Assembly (NCBI GenBank): GCA_017983495.1
Contig: JAGOBH010000009.1
Coordinates: 40,083-104,082, forward strand
From: Pyrinomonadaceae bacterium
GTDB lineage: Bacteria > Acidobacteriota > Blastocatellia > Pyrinomonadales > Pyrinomonadaceae
Length of the DNA: 64,000 nucleotides
Reading direction: 5' to 3'
In this document: one piece after another, positions 10,101 through 17,564 of the stretch
How the letters are laid out: each line of letters opens with the position of its first letter
Position numbering within the stretch: position 1 is the first letter of the stretch
Program-made: the position numbers and the translations under genes
Notes under the pieces: model-generated
What the model saw: only the letters and a program-made list of their open reading frames with translations
Told to the model about the DNA's origin: nothing
Databases searched by the model: none

Positions 10101-11688
10101 ACGAATTTACCGATGGATCGTTCGGCACAAGTTGCTGGGGTGCTCCCCACGATGAACCCAATCGTGTATATGCCATAACGAGTCCCGGTCCGGCGGAGGT
10201 ACCGATCACTGTATTTTTGGAAGGTGCTAGCAGCGTCGTCCCTTCGAGCTCGACTTCGTCGCCAAACCCAAGGCAATTCGAACATGTCAGTTTCTGTTGC
10301 TGTGACCAGGTATTACCAACGCGGACAAAAGAATAGATGCCGGCCGCCGGAGTCTGAACGGGTGGGAGTGGGGGATATAATCTGGACGCTCCAACTACAA
10401 GTTGGTCGCCTTCGATATCGACCGCGTCTCCAAAGGTGAGCCCCTTTGCCGTGTCGGCTGCCATTATCCGCTGTTGAAACGCCCAAGCGGTTCCGGTCCG
10501 GGTGTAAACGTAGACGGCACCGTGAACCTGGCCTCCGATCGAATTATCGAACTTCGCATGGCGGGCACCCACGGCGACGGTATTTCCGGATATTGCCACG
10601 CTCTCGCCGTACTGCTCATCATTGATGCCGTTCGAGCCCGGAAAGAGCCGCACTTGCTGCGTCCACACGCCGCCCTGCAATACGAAAACGTACGCAACGC
10701 CCGTAAAGGTCGAGGCGTCGCGGTAGGCCTGATAAGCTCCAACAACGGCTGTGGTTCCCGAAATTGCCACGTCCCAACCAAATCGATCGTCGATATTCGT
10801 GAATTGTCCCGGGTTTCCAATGGTCTGCCGCTGAATAAACGTCGGGTCAACGGTAATTGGATAGATGGCCAATTTATCTTCGACTTCGAACCAGACTTCG
10901 CCTTTCTTCTCGGTTCGCATCCGAGCGGTAAGATCTTTGCCTTCCGCGTCCCATACCTTGAGTTTTTCGTAGCGCAACACTTCATATCCTGCAATATCAG
11001 TCAAAGTCAGAGCCTTTCCGTCTTCATCGGCATGTGCCTGCAGGTCGCCGTCAACGGCCATTACAAGCCGCAACCCTTCGCTGCTGTTTTTCGAACCCGG
11101 GCGAGCCGCAAGTGTGAAACCGTGCTCCAGCCCATCCCTTCTGTTAACGAACCATTCCGTGACCTCTTGGCCCGCCCTTACCAGGTCAGCGCGATTGCCC
11201 TCAGTTCGCCAGTATCCGTCACCTACAGACGTTTGGTCATCGCCCACGCCCAAACTGCTGAGCCGCCAGTTCGATGTCCAGGTGCGATCTTTCTTCGTTG
11301 CCCTCAACTGCAAGCCCGTTTCGGTGAAGCTCATTCGGAACCCATTCGCATCGTTACTCGCCGAGGCACCGGTCTCGGCTTCGTTCACCTGATAGCGGGC
11401 AGCGGTAACTGCCTCGAAAAGCGAATCATACGTACCGGTTTGCTTGAGATGTGAGATCGCAGATTCGCCTGTCAGCGAACCGGCAGGAGAATCAGAAATA
11501 TCGGCATCGCTGAGGACCCAAAACGCAGAGACCAGCAGCAGCGTGCTGGCAACTGATAATGCAACCGATCCTAACCTACGGCGACGTCGAACTTCGATAT
11601 TAGCGGTAGAACCGCCGCTCTTCATGGTCTGGGTTTTCTTAAGGCGATTAACCGACTCAGGGCTGATCGCACACTTTCCTGTTCTCAT
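7180..11688 (-). CDS. Giant surface/secreted protein: seven FG-GAP repeats, alpha/beta hydrolase domain, C-terminal carboxypeptidase-regulatory-like domain
   Basis: 1502 residues; GGAGAGAG lies 7 nt before the ATG. A basic run (RRRRR, 34-38) precedes one membrane segment (41-60) that may act as a signal anchor. Residues ~100-285 form a beta-rich region. Residues ~297-672 hold seven FG-GAP/integrin-type repeats, each with a core such as FGWDVAISGTTAVVGA or FGRSVAIEGETIVVGAPGD, enough for a seven-bladed propeller. Residues ~835-1170 are an alpha/beta hydrolase of the lipase/PGAP1 type: oxyanion HG in PIALIHGYNTDG and nucleophile elbow AHSQGG (Ser934). Beta-sandwich segments follow, and residues ~1418-1502 are a CarboxypepD_reg-like domain (SISGRVTTAAGSGVANAIV ... 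GAFGYYQFDDVPSG). It may be a surface esterase or lipase; the substrate is unknown. It is transcribed alone. Confidence 0.85.
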   Translation of the reverse strand: MRTGKCAISPESVNRLKKTQTMKSGGSTANIEVRRRRRLGSVALSVASTLLLVSAFWVLSDADISDSPAGSLTGESAISHLKQTGTYDSLFEAVTAARYQVNEAETGASASNDANGFRMSFTETGLQLRATKKDRTWTSNWRLSSLGVGDDQTSVGDGYWRTEGNRADLVRAGQEVTEWFVNRRDGLEHGFTLAARPGSKNSSEGLRLVMAVDGDLQAHADEDGKALTLTDIAGYEVLRYEKLKVWDAEGKDLTARMRTEKKGEVWFEVEDKLAIYPITVDPTFIQRQTIGNPGQFTNIDDRFGWDVAISGTTAVVGAYQAYRDASTFTGVAYVFVLQGGVWTQQVRLFPGSNGINDEQYGESVAISGNTVAVGARHAKFDNSIGGQVHGAVYVYTRTGTAWAFQQRIMAADTAKGLTFGDAVDIEGDQLVVGASRLYPPLPPVQTPAAGIYSFVRVGNTWSQQQKLTCSNCLGFGDEVELEGTTLLAPSKNTVIGTSAGPGLVMAYTRLGSSWGAPQQLVPNDPSVNSCFGSSVSVSGDIAVIGADAARCNSTHLPGAAYVFTRDSGSWSQVQKLTASDGYDDDNFGRSVAIEGETIVVGAPGDEGPGSMVVGAAYVFTRGTAQWFETDQLNGASVPRSYFGMSVAIKGGIMFIGAPGQSTAPNGAVFTYDGGNVQTTMRRPNLGGLTQGSVNQGLNDVDSPLVFKTTPADLTAMPSVTKGLVADGVTPLLFELTVPTEAFPGGGELQYRVEAEIVNGGTLDGVPIGERLLALNSGSWTTDRDLSFTAAANTRYAYLSPVGSDQLHFDSGANELKVRLKFTNLATQLVAGEKVFYIRKPPIALIHGYNTDGEWGDIFQGVLSTSRPRTLLGQPDFIRTIKYGNLPVDTPATELQNTVLPFHQLVPLVWNEFDQMRSSIATGWAMTRHDVVAHSQGGILTRLLSSKNSNQFSPQPFRNPDNFNRGRFHRVVTIGSPHNGTRIVRYMLALQGRFQGTTTGRRSLGISGLVSNFLISNGTAQNKFDPAGPQIIHINQPGSGAPWAPDEAAKFHLVQTTVNYGLAPSFSAFSYSDYGLGLNNANGALVLPRGSDGVVDFDSMTATTPEAGQSPPSNSYRMPSNLLVSHAFVDPTGMSIDLGAGVDLFGGTAGQVQASEVAQHVIAALDQDPAIPAADRIFGPFRLPAPVPASVVVDIQNAAENVTPGILDAIGLIGSASRSGKTLLGTVTQTYQFNLPMGETLAGPVFWTAERYGVNGVSGQGVSFSTVAGHPGQISLNIDLDVPGDVAIYGTATAVSGKVFTGSPVLAYSVEPLASAYTLSSIDVKPSTGDYTVGSGVEPSLWASYTDVNNPGNPPLRLRRWIVPPELDVISSAPGVLDVSDKLAWEFIGVGTSTVSIAWRGQSAQASFTAFNGDLGPTASSVSISGRVTTAAGSGVANAIVTMADADGQTRNAITGAFGYYQFDDVPSGETVVVSVRSKRYTFAPQIVNVNDQLTDLDFTAQP

Positions 11689-11967
11689 AATCTCTCTCCG
11701 ACATGATCCTTATTCCCGTATGCGTAGAGAACAGGTAAACCCCGACAAATTTTCCGAACCATTGAGATTTTTGATCCGCGATCATTTGGACGGCGAACTG
11801 CGGATGTGGGCGACCAATCGCCTCCTGCCTCAACACACATGGTAACAGTTGACACTGATGATATAATGAGTGTTATAGACCTTGTTCTTTGACAACCGAA
11901 AGGGGAAACGTGAAAAAGAGGAATTGTGAAAGGCCCATTTTCGGTTTTGGGCGGGTTCTGCCCGCGA

Positions 11968-12108
11968 TATGTGGGAACTTGTTGGGACAACGGGACAAGA
12001 ACGTGAAATTGCTCTAACCATAGATATAACAACAGTTAGCGTATTTGGGTGGTAGGAACGATTCCCACTATTTCCGACTAAATAGGAAATAGTGGGAATC
12101 TTTAATAA
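11968..12108 (+). repeat. Dispersed repeat, copy A
   Basis: GGGAACTTGTTGGGACAA, then a second GGGACAA, GTGAAAT/GCGAAAT, TCTAAC, ACAACAGTTAGC and finally a CC(C/T)ACTATTTCC block occur in the same order as in 63561-63670 read on the reverse strand. The two copies differ by scattered substitutions and small gaps. Neither copy is coding. Confidence 0.7.
12060..12100. repeat. Perfect 16-bp palindrome with 9-bp loop
   Basis: GATTCCCACTATTTCC at 12060-12075 is exactly complementary to 12085-12100. It is followed by TTTAATAA. The pieces CCCACTATTTCC and GGAATCTTTAATAA both recur at 63929-63973, so the palindrome is part of a repeated element and not a gene-specific terminator. Confidence 0.8.
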
Positions 12109-12340
12109 GACGACTTCGACGGGCTGCCTTGTCAGAACCGCCTGCGTCAGTGGGCGGCATCCAAGGCGGGATCAATTAGCGAGGCTTGAAATTCAAACGT
12201 GCATATCTAACCCGGCAATTTGTGATGAACGCTGTACTAAACTTTAACGCCTAAGCCGCCCGCTTACGCAGGCGGTTCCGACACTCGTAGCCAGCCGCGG
12301 CCTCTGCGAAAAACTCTCCGCTCTCTGCGTGAACCTGATC

Positions 12341-12357
12341 TTTAACGCGGAGATCGC
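12341..12357 (-). repeat. 17-bp dispersed repeat (GCGATCTCTGCGTTAAA type), inverted copy
   Basis: Read on the reverse strand this is GCGATCTCcGCGTTAAA, one mismatch from the copies at 63441-63457 and 63463-63479. Confidence 0.65.
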
Positions 12358-12443
12358 CGAGGCCGCTGAGAAGAGGTCAAAGTAAAAAGTAAATAGCCAA
12401 GTTCGAGCCGGCAGACTTGGGTCTTGGCACTTGAGAACGATTT

Positions 12444-12480
12444 CGACCAGCCGGTTCGGTATTACCGATCCGGCTGGTCG
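12444..12480 (-). terminator. Long hairpin downstream of the YceI gene, probable terminator without a T-run
   Basis: CGACCAGCCGG (12444-12454) pairs with 12470-12480; after one T-T mismatch the inner TCGGTA pairs with TACCGA, so 17 base pairs form over 37 nt. It starts 42 bp after the stop codon. No T-run follows, so intrinsic termination would be weak; it may instead protect the mRNA end or be a repeat element. Confidence 0.5.
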
Positions 12481-12521
12481 AGACGAAGAGACTGCCTACT
12501 CGCTTACGCTGAAAGCAGGAA

Positions 12522-13187
12522 CTATTTAGCCGCGGGTTTTGGGCCGTTGGCTTCGATCTGAAGGTTGATCTTGACGACATCCGAAAGCGTCGGCGTGCCA
12601 TTCGGCATGTTGCCACCGTAGTTCACGCCAAAATCGCGGCGGTTGATCGAGGTTTCGGCAACGATGCCCATCTTTGCTCCGGCCTTTTCATTTGCCGGGA
12701 CCCAGCCCGCGATCTGGAACGGGAAGGTGATCGATTTGGTTACGCCCTTCAACGTGAAATCGCCGGTCAGCATCAGAGCCTTGCCCTTTTTCTCGACCTT
12801 GGTGCTCTTAAAGGTGATGTCGGCAAACTTTTCGACCTCAAAAAAGTCTTTTGAGCGAAGATGGTTGTCGCGGCCGGCCACGCCGGTGTCGACGCTGGTT
12901 GCTTTGGCCGTAAATTCGACGGTCGATTTGGTTACGTCTTTGGCGTCAAAATTTACGGTGCCGGTGAAATCCCTGAAATATCCGGGAACCTCGATCAAGC
13001 CCATATGGTTGACCTTAAAGTTGATAAAGCTGTGTGCCTTGTCAAAACTGTACGCCCCGCTGTCGCCCGCGGGCGTGTCGGCGGCAAATCGCTGTGCGAA
13101 TGACCGGTTAACGGCCTGGGCACCTGTCTGAGAAAAAACGACAAATGCTATGACAGCAATGCCGAGGATCAAAGAAACTCTTTTCAT
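12522..13187 (-). CDS. YceI family periplasmic lipid-binding protein
   Basis: 221 residues; AGGAGA lies 11 nt before the ATG. Residues 1-25 are a signal peptide (SQTGAQA). Residues ~40-212 are a full YceI lipocalin-like barrel: YSFDKAHSFINFKVNHMGLIEVPGYFRDF at the start, then DNHLRSKDFFEVEKFADITF and LTGDFTLKGVTKSITFP, all hallmark segments. Family members bind isoprenoid-type lipids in the periplasm; some are induced by high pH or act in polyisoprenoid handling. It precedes no obvious partner. The two 130-residue secreted genes lie just upstream on the same strand (gap 34 bp to 13222) and could share its transcript. Confidence 0.92.
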   Translation of the reverse strand: MKRVSLILGIAVIAFVVFSQTGAQAVNRSFAQRFAADTPAGDSGAYSFDKAHSFINFKVNHMGLIEVPGYFRDFTGTVNFDAKDVTKSTVEFTAKATSVDTGVAGRDNHLRSKDFFEVEKFADITFKSTKVEKKGKALMLTGDFTLKGVTKSITFPFQIAGWVPANEKAGAKMGIVAETSINRRDFGVNYGGNMPNGTPTLSDVVKINLQIEANGPKPAAK

Positions 13188-13221
13188 AATGTTGGATATC
13201 TCCTGAGATCAGATTGTTGGT

Positions 13222-13614
13222 TTACTGTATGGCCAGCGTGATCGAGAACTTAGCCGACCGCGGCGTCGTATTAGCCCGGCGGACAAACAACATATAGTCG
13301 CCGGTCTCGGGCACGACAAATTCCATAGTCGGCTCAGCCAGATCTGTGCTGTCGTTACTGACATCGTCATTAAAGAGACGATAGGCAAATCGTAGCGAAT
13401 CGGGGTTGGTAATATAGACCGTCTGGCCCTTTTTTGCACCAAAAACGAACTCTTGTTCCTGGTCGCCGGACAACGTGCCCGTCAAAACGGTCTGGGATTT
13501 CCCTTTGGCAAATTTCACCCTACCGGGCTCGGCCTTGCCGCCGCCCTGTGCGAGGGCTGAAACCGCCGCAAATGCGAAGAATGCGATAACTAATAGGAAC
13601 GAAACTCTTTTCAT
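13222..13614 (-). CDS. Small secreted beta-sandwich protein, paralogue 1
   Basis: 130 residues with signal peptide (residues 1-22, ending VSALAQ) and AGGAGT 9 nt before the ATG. The mature part runs GGGKAEPGRVKFAKGKSQ, then GTLSGDQEQEFVFGAKKGQTV, then VVPETGDYMLFVRR. The strand pattern 'G.l...Q...Y/FvF.A.KGQtv.I' resembles bacterial pre-peptidase C-terminal (PPC) domains and PliI-type lysozyme inhibitors, which share this beta-sandwich. It aligns along its full length with the next gene upstream (same length, shared GGKAEP, GTLS, KGQTV, GDYM, TPR motifs), so the pair arose by tandem duplication. No active-site residues are evident. The function is unknown. Confidence 0.8.
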   Translation of the reverse strand: MKRVSFLLVIAFFAFAAVSALAQGGGKAEPGRVKFAKGKSQTVLTGTLSGDQEQEFVFGAKKGQTVYITNPDSLRFAYRLFNDDVSNDSTDLAEPTMEFVVPETGDYMLFVRRANTTPRSAKFSITLAIQ

Positions 13615-13685
13615 CGAAATAGGACTCCTGTTGTGTTCAAGTATCTAAACTGACCGCCGTATGATGCCGTTTTTCGGAAAAAGGT

Positions 13686-14078
13686 TCATCTGATCGTCAG
13701 CGTCAGCGAATATCTGGCGGTCCGCGGCGTCTTGACCGCCTTTTTTCGGACATAGAACATATAATCGCCCGACTCAGGTATCTCAAAGGTCAGCGTCGGC
13801 GAACTTTCAAATTCGGTCTCGAAATCGAACTCTTCGTTAAATACACGAAAATCGAAGAGGTTGCGGTTTGAATTTCTGATCGTAACGGTTTGCCCTTTGA
13901 CGGCAGCAAAAACGTATTCAGCCTCCTGGCCGACCGAAAGCGTACCGCTGATCGCGGCACTGATCTTGCCGGCGTCAAACAGGATGCGATTCGGCTCAGC
14001 CTTGCCGCCGCGTTGGGCAAACGTTACGGACACGCATAGCGTTAATACTATCGACAGAACTAGTAAAAAGTGTCTCAT
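13686..14078 (-). CDS. Small secreted beta-sandwich protein, paralogue 2
   Basis: 130 residues, tandem paralogue of the gene at 13222-13614. Signal peptide to about residue 22 (VTFAQRGGKAEP). The core has GTLSVGQEAEYVFAAVKGQTVTI and PESGDYMFYVRKK. The copies have diverged strongly outside these cores, so the duplication is old and both copies are presumably kept for function. The PPC/PliI-like fold assignment is by pattern only. No strong Shine-Dalgarno precedes the ATG. Its start is only 48 bp from the divergent DinB gene, so the two promoters share that gap. Confidence 0.8.
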   Translation of the reverse strand: MRHFLLVLSIVLTLCVSVTFAQRGGKAEPNRILFDAGKISAAISGTLSVGQEAEYVFAAVKGQTVTIRNSNRNLFDFRVFNEEFDFETEFESSPTLTFEIPESGDYMFYVRKKAVKTPRTARYSLTLTIR

Positions 14079-14126
14079 ACGTAGCGGCCAAGAATTTTGT
14101 TTTTGACTTTGATACTATACCGCATT

Positions 14127-14636
14127 ATGAATAGACCCGAAACAGAAGAATACGCGCCATATTACGACACCTATGTTTCGCTGATAGCAGACAACGGTGT
14201 CATGGCCGAATTGAATGAGCAGGCCGAGAGCCTGCGTGCCGCTGTCGCCGGTTTACCCGAGGAACGCGGCACATACGCCTACGCCGAAGGAAAATGGACG
14301 ATCAAGGAACTGCTCAGCCACTTGATCGACGGCGAACGGATCTTTGCGTACCGCATCCTGCGCATATCACGCGGTGACGAAACACCGATCGAGGGTTTCG
14401 AACAGGACGATTATATCGCCACCTCGAACGCCAACGGACGCACGTTCGAAAATCTCATTGGCGAATTCGGCCTACAGCGTCAGGCCAACCTGATCCTTGT
14501 CAATAATATCGACGACGAGACCGCAAAACTGATGGGTACCGCCAGCGGCAAACCGGTTTCAGTCCGTGCCCTGACCTACATCATGGCCGGCCACGTTAAG
14601 CATCATTTACGCATTTTGAATGAGCGATATTTGTGA
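14127..14636 (+). CDS. DinB family (DinB_2) metal-binding four-helix protein
   Basis: 169 residues from the ATG at 14127; an upstream in-frame TTG at 14097 is unlikely. The four-helix bundle is recognisable from GKWTIKELLSHLIDGERIFAYR (helix 2) and a C-terminal helix with GHVKHHLRIL. The metal-ligand histidines typical of DinB/BST thiol transferases are His65 and His156/His160, with His159 next to them. Members use a divalent metal, and some are thiol-dependent transferases; the specific substrate here is unknown. Its stop codon overlaps the GTG start of the following flavoprotein (GTGA), so the two are translationally coupled. Confidence 0.85.
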   Translation: MNRPETEEYAPYYDTYVSLIADNGVMAELNEQAESLRAAVAGLPEERGTYAYAEGKWTIKELLSHLIDGERIFAYRILRISRGDETPIEGFEQDDYIATSNANGRTFENLIGEFGLQRQANLILVNNIDDETAKLMGTASGKPVSVRALTYIMAGHVKHHLRILNERYL

Positions 14637-15799
14637 TCACCTTACCCTACGACGTGATCATTATCGGTGGTGGTGCGGCGGGGCTGTTTTGCGCGTTCAA
14701 TGCCGGGCGTCGCGGCAAACGAGTCCTCGTCGTTGAGCATAACGCCGAGGTTGGCCGCAAGATCGTGATTTCGGGCGGGGGGCGATGCAACTTTACCAAC
14801 CGCGACGTGCGGCCCGAGAACTTTCTGTCCGCCAATCCGCATTTTTGCAAATCCGCGCTGTCGCGCTACACGCCGCAGGAATTTGTCGGGCTGGTCCAAA
14901 AACACAAGATCGCGTATTACGAGAAAACACTCGGGCAGCTCTTTTGCCGTGAAAGTTCGAAGCAGATCGTCGAGATGCTGCTCGCTGAGTGTCGCTCAGC
15001 CCGGGTCGAAGTGAGGACCAACTGTTCGGTAAAAGCGGTATCGCATAGCGACAGTTTTCGCGTCGAGACCAACCAGGGCGTTTTTGAAGCAAAGACGGTC
15101 GTCGTTGCCTGCGGCGGGATGTCTTTCGCCAAGATCGGTGCGACCGACCTCGGATATCGGATCGCACGGCAGTTTGGCCATAAGATCGTCGAGACACGGC
15201 CGTCGCTTGTCGCTCTTGCGGCAAAAGGCGGCGGCTGGAAAGATCTCGCCGGCGTTTCGATCGACGCCAACGTCTCGACCGGCAAGACCGCGTTTCGGGA
15301 GAACATCCTGTTCACCCATCGCGGGTTCTCGGGCCCGGCGATACTTCAGATCTCAAATTACTGGAAGCGTGACCGACCGGTGACGATCGACCTGTTACCG
15401 GACGTGGACGCGGCCGTGCTGATCGAATCTGAAAGGTCAGAACGGCAAAATCTGGCGAACTATTTGAGCAAGTTTCTGCCCCAACGGTTTGCACAGAGCT
15501 TTGCCGAACGCATCGGCATCAACAAACCTGTCGCCCAGCTAAACAAGGCCGAGATCAAGAAGGTCGCCGATGCACTAAACTCATGGCAGGTGGAATTTAC
15601 CGCAACCGAGGGGTACGACCGTGCCGAAGTGACGCTCGGCGGTGTTTCGACCGACGAACTGTCGTCGCAGACGATGGAGAGCAAAAAACAGTCCGGGCTC
15701 TATTTTATCGGCGAGGTCGTCGATGTCACGGGCTGGCTCGGCGGTTACAATTTCCAGTGGGCATGGTCGAGCGGTTTCGCCGCCTCGCAGGCTATCTGA
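14633..15799 (+). CDS. NAD(P)/FAD-dependent oxidoreductase, BaiN/YhiN (HI0933) family
   Basis: 388 residues. The GTG start at 14633 overlaps the preceding stop by 4 bp. Residues 7-35 form the FAD Rossmann motif (VIIIGGGAAGLFCA, then VLVVEHNAEVGRK). The family's ISGGGRCNFTN follows at ~47-57. GGMSFAKIGATDLGYRIA and the terminal GGYNFQWAWSSGFAASQAI complete the HI0933 signature. Homologues are soluble flavoproteins named after BaiN (bile-acid reductase-like) and YhiN; physiological substrates outside the bile-acid pathway are largely unknown. Coupling to a DinB protein suggests linked redox or thiol chemistry, but that is a guess. Its 3' end overlaps the convergent J-domain gene by 8 bp. Confidence 0.9.
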   Translation: MITLPYDVIIIGGGAAGLFCAFNAGRRGKRVLVVEHNAEVGRKIVISGGGRCNFTNRDVRPENFLSANPHFCKSALSRYTPQEFVGLVQKHKIAYYEKTLGQLFCRESSKQIVEMLLAECRSARVEVRTNCSVKAVSHSDSFRVETNQGVFEAKTVVVACGGMSFAKIGATDLGYRIARQFGHKIVETRPSLVALAAKGGGWKDLAGVSIDANVSTGKTAFRENILFTHRGFSGPAILQISNYWKRDRPVTIDLLPDVDAAVLIESERSERQNLANYLSKFLPQRFAQSFAERIGINKPVAQLNKAEIKKVADALNSWQVEFTATEGYDRAEVTLGGVSTDELSSQTMESKKQSGLYFIGEVVDVTGWLGGYNFQWAWSSGFAASQAI

Positions 15800-16607
15800 A
15801 TTCGTCGATGTCCAAGCCGTATTTTTGTTTGACGTACTCTTCCTGAGCAGCGTTGACGCTTTGCAGATTGGTCAGGCGACGCTGGCTCTTGGTAATGTGA
15901 ACGCGTGCCCGGCCGGACATCTGCTTGAGCAGATCGCGGCCCTCGGCGGCCTCGGCGTTGACCTTGAGATGAAGTTCGAACAGCTCCGACGTTACCAGAG
16001 CCTCTCGCTCATCGACGATCTCGATCAGGCGGCGGCGGATCTGAAATATCTGCCGGATGGCACGGACAAGTTCGTCACCAACCGAGTCGCCCTTGATCAG
16101 GTCGGGGCTATTGCGAAAATCGTGAACGAGCTTGTTCAGCTTTTGCTGATCGCGGGACGTGTATGCCTGATTAAGCTCGGCCATTAGGCCGTGGCGCCTC
16201 TCTTTTTCGCCGGCGTCGAGTGCAAGATCGGGATGGATCACACGGGCGATGTCGTGATAGGCCTTTTTCGCCTCAGCCGTCGGAACCCATTCCTCGGCAT
16301 CGAGTTCCTCAGCGGCACGGGCACGCTCGGCCGACTCTTCGGCTCGACGGCGCAGTTCCTCGACCTTTTTCTTGATCTCCTCGTCGTCAGGCACGAGCTT
16401 TAACTCCTCTTCGGCAATGAGCGCGTCGATCTCGTCCTGCTCGGCATAGAGCCGGGCGACCTGCATCGTGTATTGTGCCTCAAATTTCTCAAGCTCGGTG
16501 CGAAGATCGGTCATCTCCTCCTCACGGTCGGCAAGCCGGTCCTTGAGACGGTCGAGCACCTTCACCTTTTTGTTCAGCTCGATCTGTTCGGGCGCGATTG
16601 AATCCAT
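15792..16607 (-). CDS. J-domain protein with long N-terminal coiled coil
   Basis: 271 residues, cytosolic. Residues ~8-100 are a highly charged coiled coil (REEEMTDLRTELEKFEAQ; EELRRRAEESAERARAAEE). Residues ~112-160 are a J-domain: AKKAYHDIARVIHPDLALD carries HPD at 125-127, followed by a helix (ERRHGLMAELNQAYTSRD) matching J-domain helix III. The C-terminal ~100 residues are again helical. There is no Gly/Phe region or zinc finger, so it is a class III co-chaperone that would stimulate DnaK on specific clients, with the coiled coil as the likely recruiter. Downstream on the same strand from the zinc-ribbon coiled-coil gene but separated by a terminator. Confidence 0.8.
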   Translation of the reverse strand: MDSIAPEQIELNKKVKVLDRLKDRLADREEEMTDLRTELEKFEAQYTMQVARLYAEQDEIDALIAEEELKLVPDDEEIKKKVEELRRRAEESAERARAAEELDAEEWVPTAEAKKAYHDIARVIHPDLALDAGEKERRHGLMAELNQAYTSRDQQKLNKLVHDFRNSPDLIKGDSVGDELVRAIRQIFQIRRRLIEIVDEREALVTSELFELHLKVNAEAAEGRDLLKQMSGRARVHITKSQRRLTNLQSVNAAQEEYVKQKYGLDIDEFR

Positions 16608-16676
16608 AATTTAGGGCATCTTAACCGTACGGGACGAAAAAGACAATTCCATGCCGTATCGAATCCGCCGGCAGCT

Positions 16677-16718
16677 TAAAACGCAAAAGACGCCGTGGAA
16701 TATGATCTCCGCGGCGTC
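16677..16718 (-). terminator. Rho-independent terminator of the zinc-ribbon gene
   Basis: GACGCCG (16689-16695) pairs with CGGCGTC (16712-16718), and the inner GGA/TCC extends the stem. On the reverse strand the hairpin is followed by TTTTGCGTTTT. It begins 24 bp past the stop codon at 16742. Confidence 0.8.
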
Positions 16719-16741
16719 CTTGATCTCAAGCAGTCCGAAGT

Positions 16742-17476
16742 CTAGCCCGCCGTCGCATCGGTCTGATCGGGCGTGTTGATATACAAGATCCGCGAACAGC
16801 TCTCGCAGGTAATGATCTCATCCCCTTTCTTGACGTTGACCTGCATCTGCGGACGCAGCGACATAAAGCATGCACTGCACGAACCGTTGACGACCTCGGC
16901 AACGGCAATACCGTCGCGGCTCCGCTGCGCCATACGGTCGTAGACCGAAGCAAGTCGTGCCGGCAGGGTCGCAAACGCCTCTTGACGGCGTTTTGACTGA
17001 GCGTCAAACTCCGACTTGTCCTTCTTCATCTGAGCGTCAAATTCCAAAAGGGCAGCTTCACGCTTGCTGTCGAGAGTGTTGATCTCCTCGGCACGTTCCT
17101 CAAGCTCTTTTTCGACAGCCTCGTTGGCGGTCAATGTCTCAACGATCTGAGCCTCGTACGCGGCGATCTGCTTTTGCAGAGCATCGGTCTCGCGCATCGC
17201 GGTCTCGTACTCTTTTTGATTCTGGGCGTGTTTCAGATTGCGGTCAGCACGCTCAAGATAGGTCTTATTCTCAGCTATCTGCTTTTCCAACTCAGCCCGC
17301 GTTGCGTGCAACTGGTCGCGACGGCCCTGTATTTCGCGGATAGAAAAAGCGTGCTGTTCAAACTCTTGTTCGATCTCAGCACGCTTAGCTTCTGCGGTTT
17401 CGATTGATTTTTTTAATCGGCGGAGGTTGGTGTCAGTTTTTTGCAACACAACCAATTTATCAAGATCTGCTTTCAC
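16742..17476 (-). CDS. Coiled-coil protein with C4 zinc ribbon (CT398/DUF164 type)
   Basis: 244 residues; GTG start with GGAG about 14 nt upstream. Residues 1-175 form one long coiled coil (LVVLQKTDTNLRRLKKSI ... NQKEYETAMRETDALQKQI, the conserved family segment). Residues ~198-232 hold a zinc ribbon with CSAC and CESC, giving four cysteines. The family (Pfam zf-RING_7) is widespread; proposed roles include nucleic-acid or envelope-complex binding, and the Chlamydia member CT398 binds sigma-54 and secretion components. The match in architecture and length is good. Its transcript ends at the hairpin at 16677-16718. Confidence 0.88.
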   Translation of the reverse strand: MKADLDKLVVLQKTDTNLRRLKKSIETAEAKRAEIEQEFEQHAFSIREIQGRRDQLHATRAELEKQIAENKTYLERADRNLKHAQNQKEYETAMRETDALQKQIAAYEAQIVETLTANEAVEKELEERAEEINTLDSKREAALLEFDAQMKKDKSEFDAQSKRRQEAFATLPARLASVYDRMAQRSRDGIAVAEVVNGSCSACFMSLRPQMQVNVKKGDEIITCESCSRILYINTPDQTDATAG

Positions 17477-17564
17477 TTAAAAAATATCTCCTCAGTTACC
17501 AAACGTACATATTACGACAATTCTAACCCAGATGCTATTCAAGAAAAAGCGAATTCCGTATGTC

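Larger units (their letters stand above)
11689..12521. other. 833-bp gene-free region with dispersed repeats
   Basis: No convincing gene on either strand. The right part (from ~11968) holds a dispersed repeat that recurs inverted near 63.6 kb, a 16-bp perfect palindrome (12060-12100), one inverted copy of a 17-bp repeat (12341-12357) and a long hairpin (12444-12480) after the YceI gene. The left part carries the promoter and ribosome binding site of the giant gene. Confidence 0.7.

Noticed and set aside
10402..11454. 350-codon open frame on the + strand
   Set aside because: It lies antisense to the giant FG-GAP gene, lacks any family motif, and its residue composition (Arg/Ser/His-rich) is typical of a shadow of a GC-rich gene.
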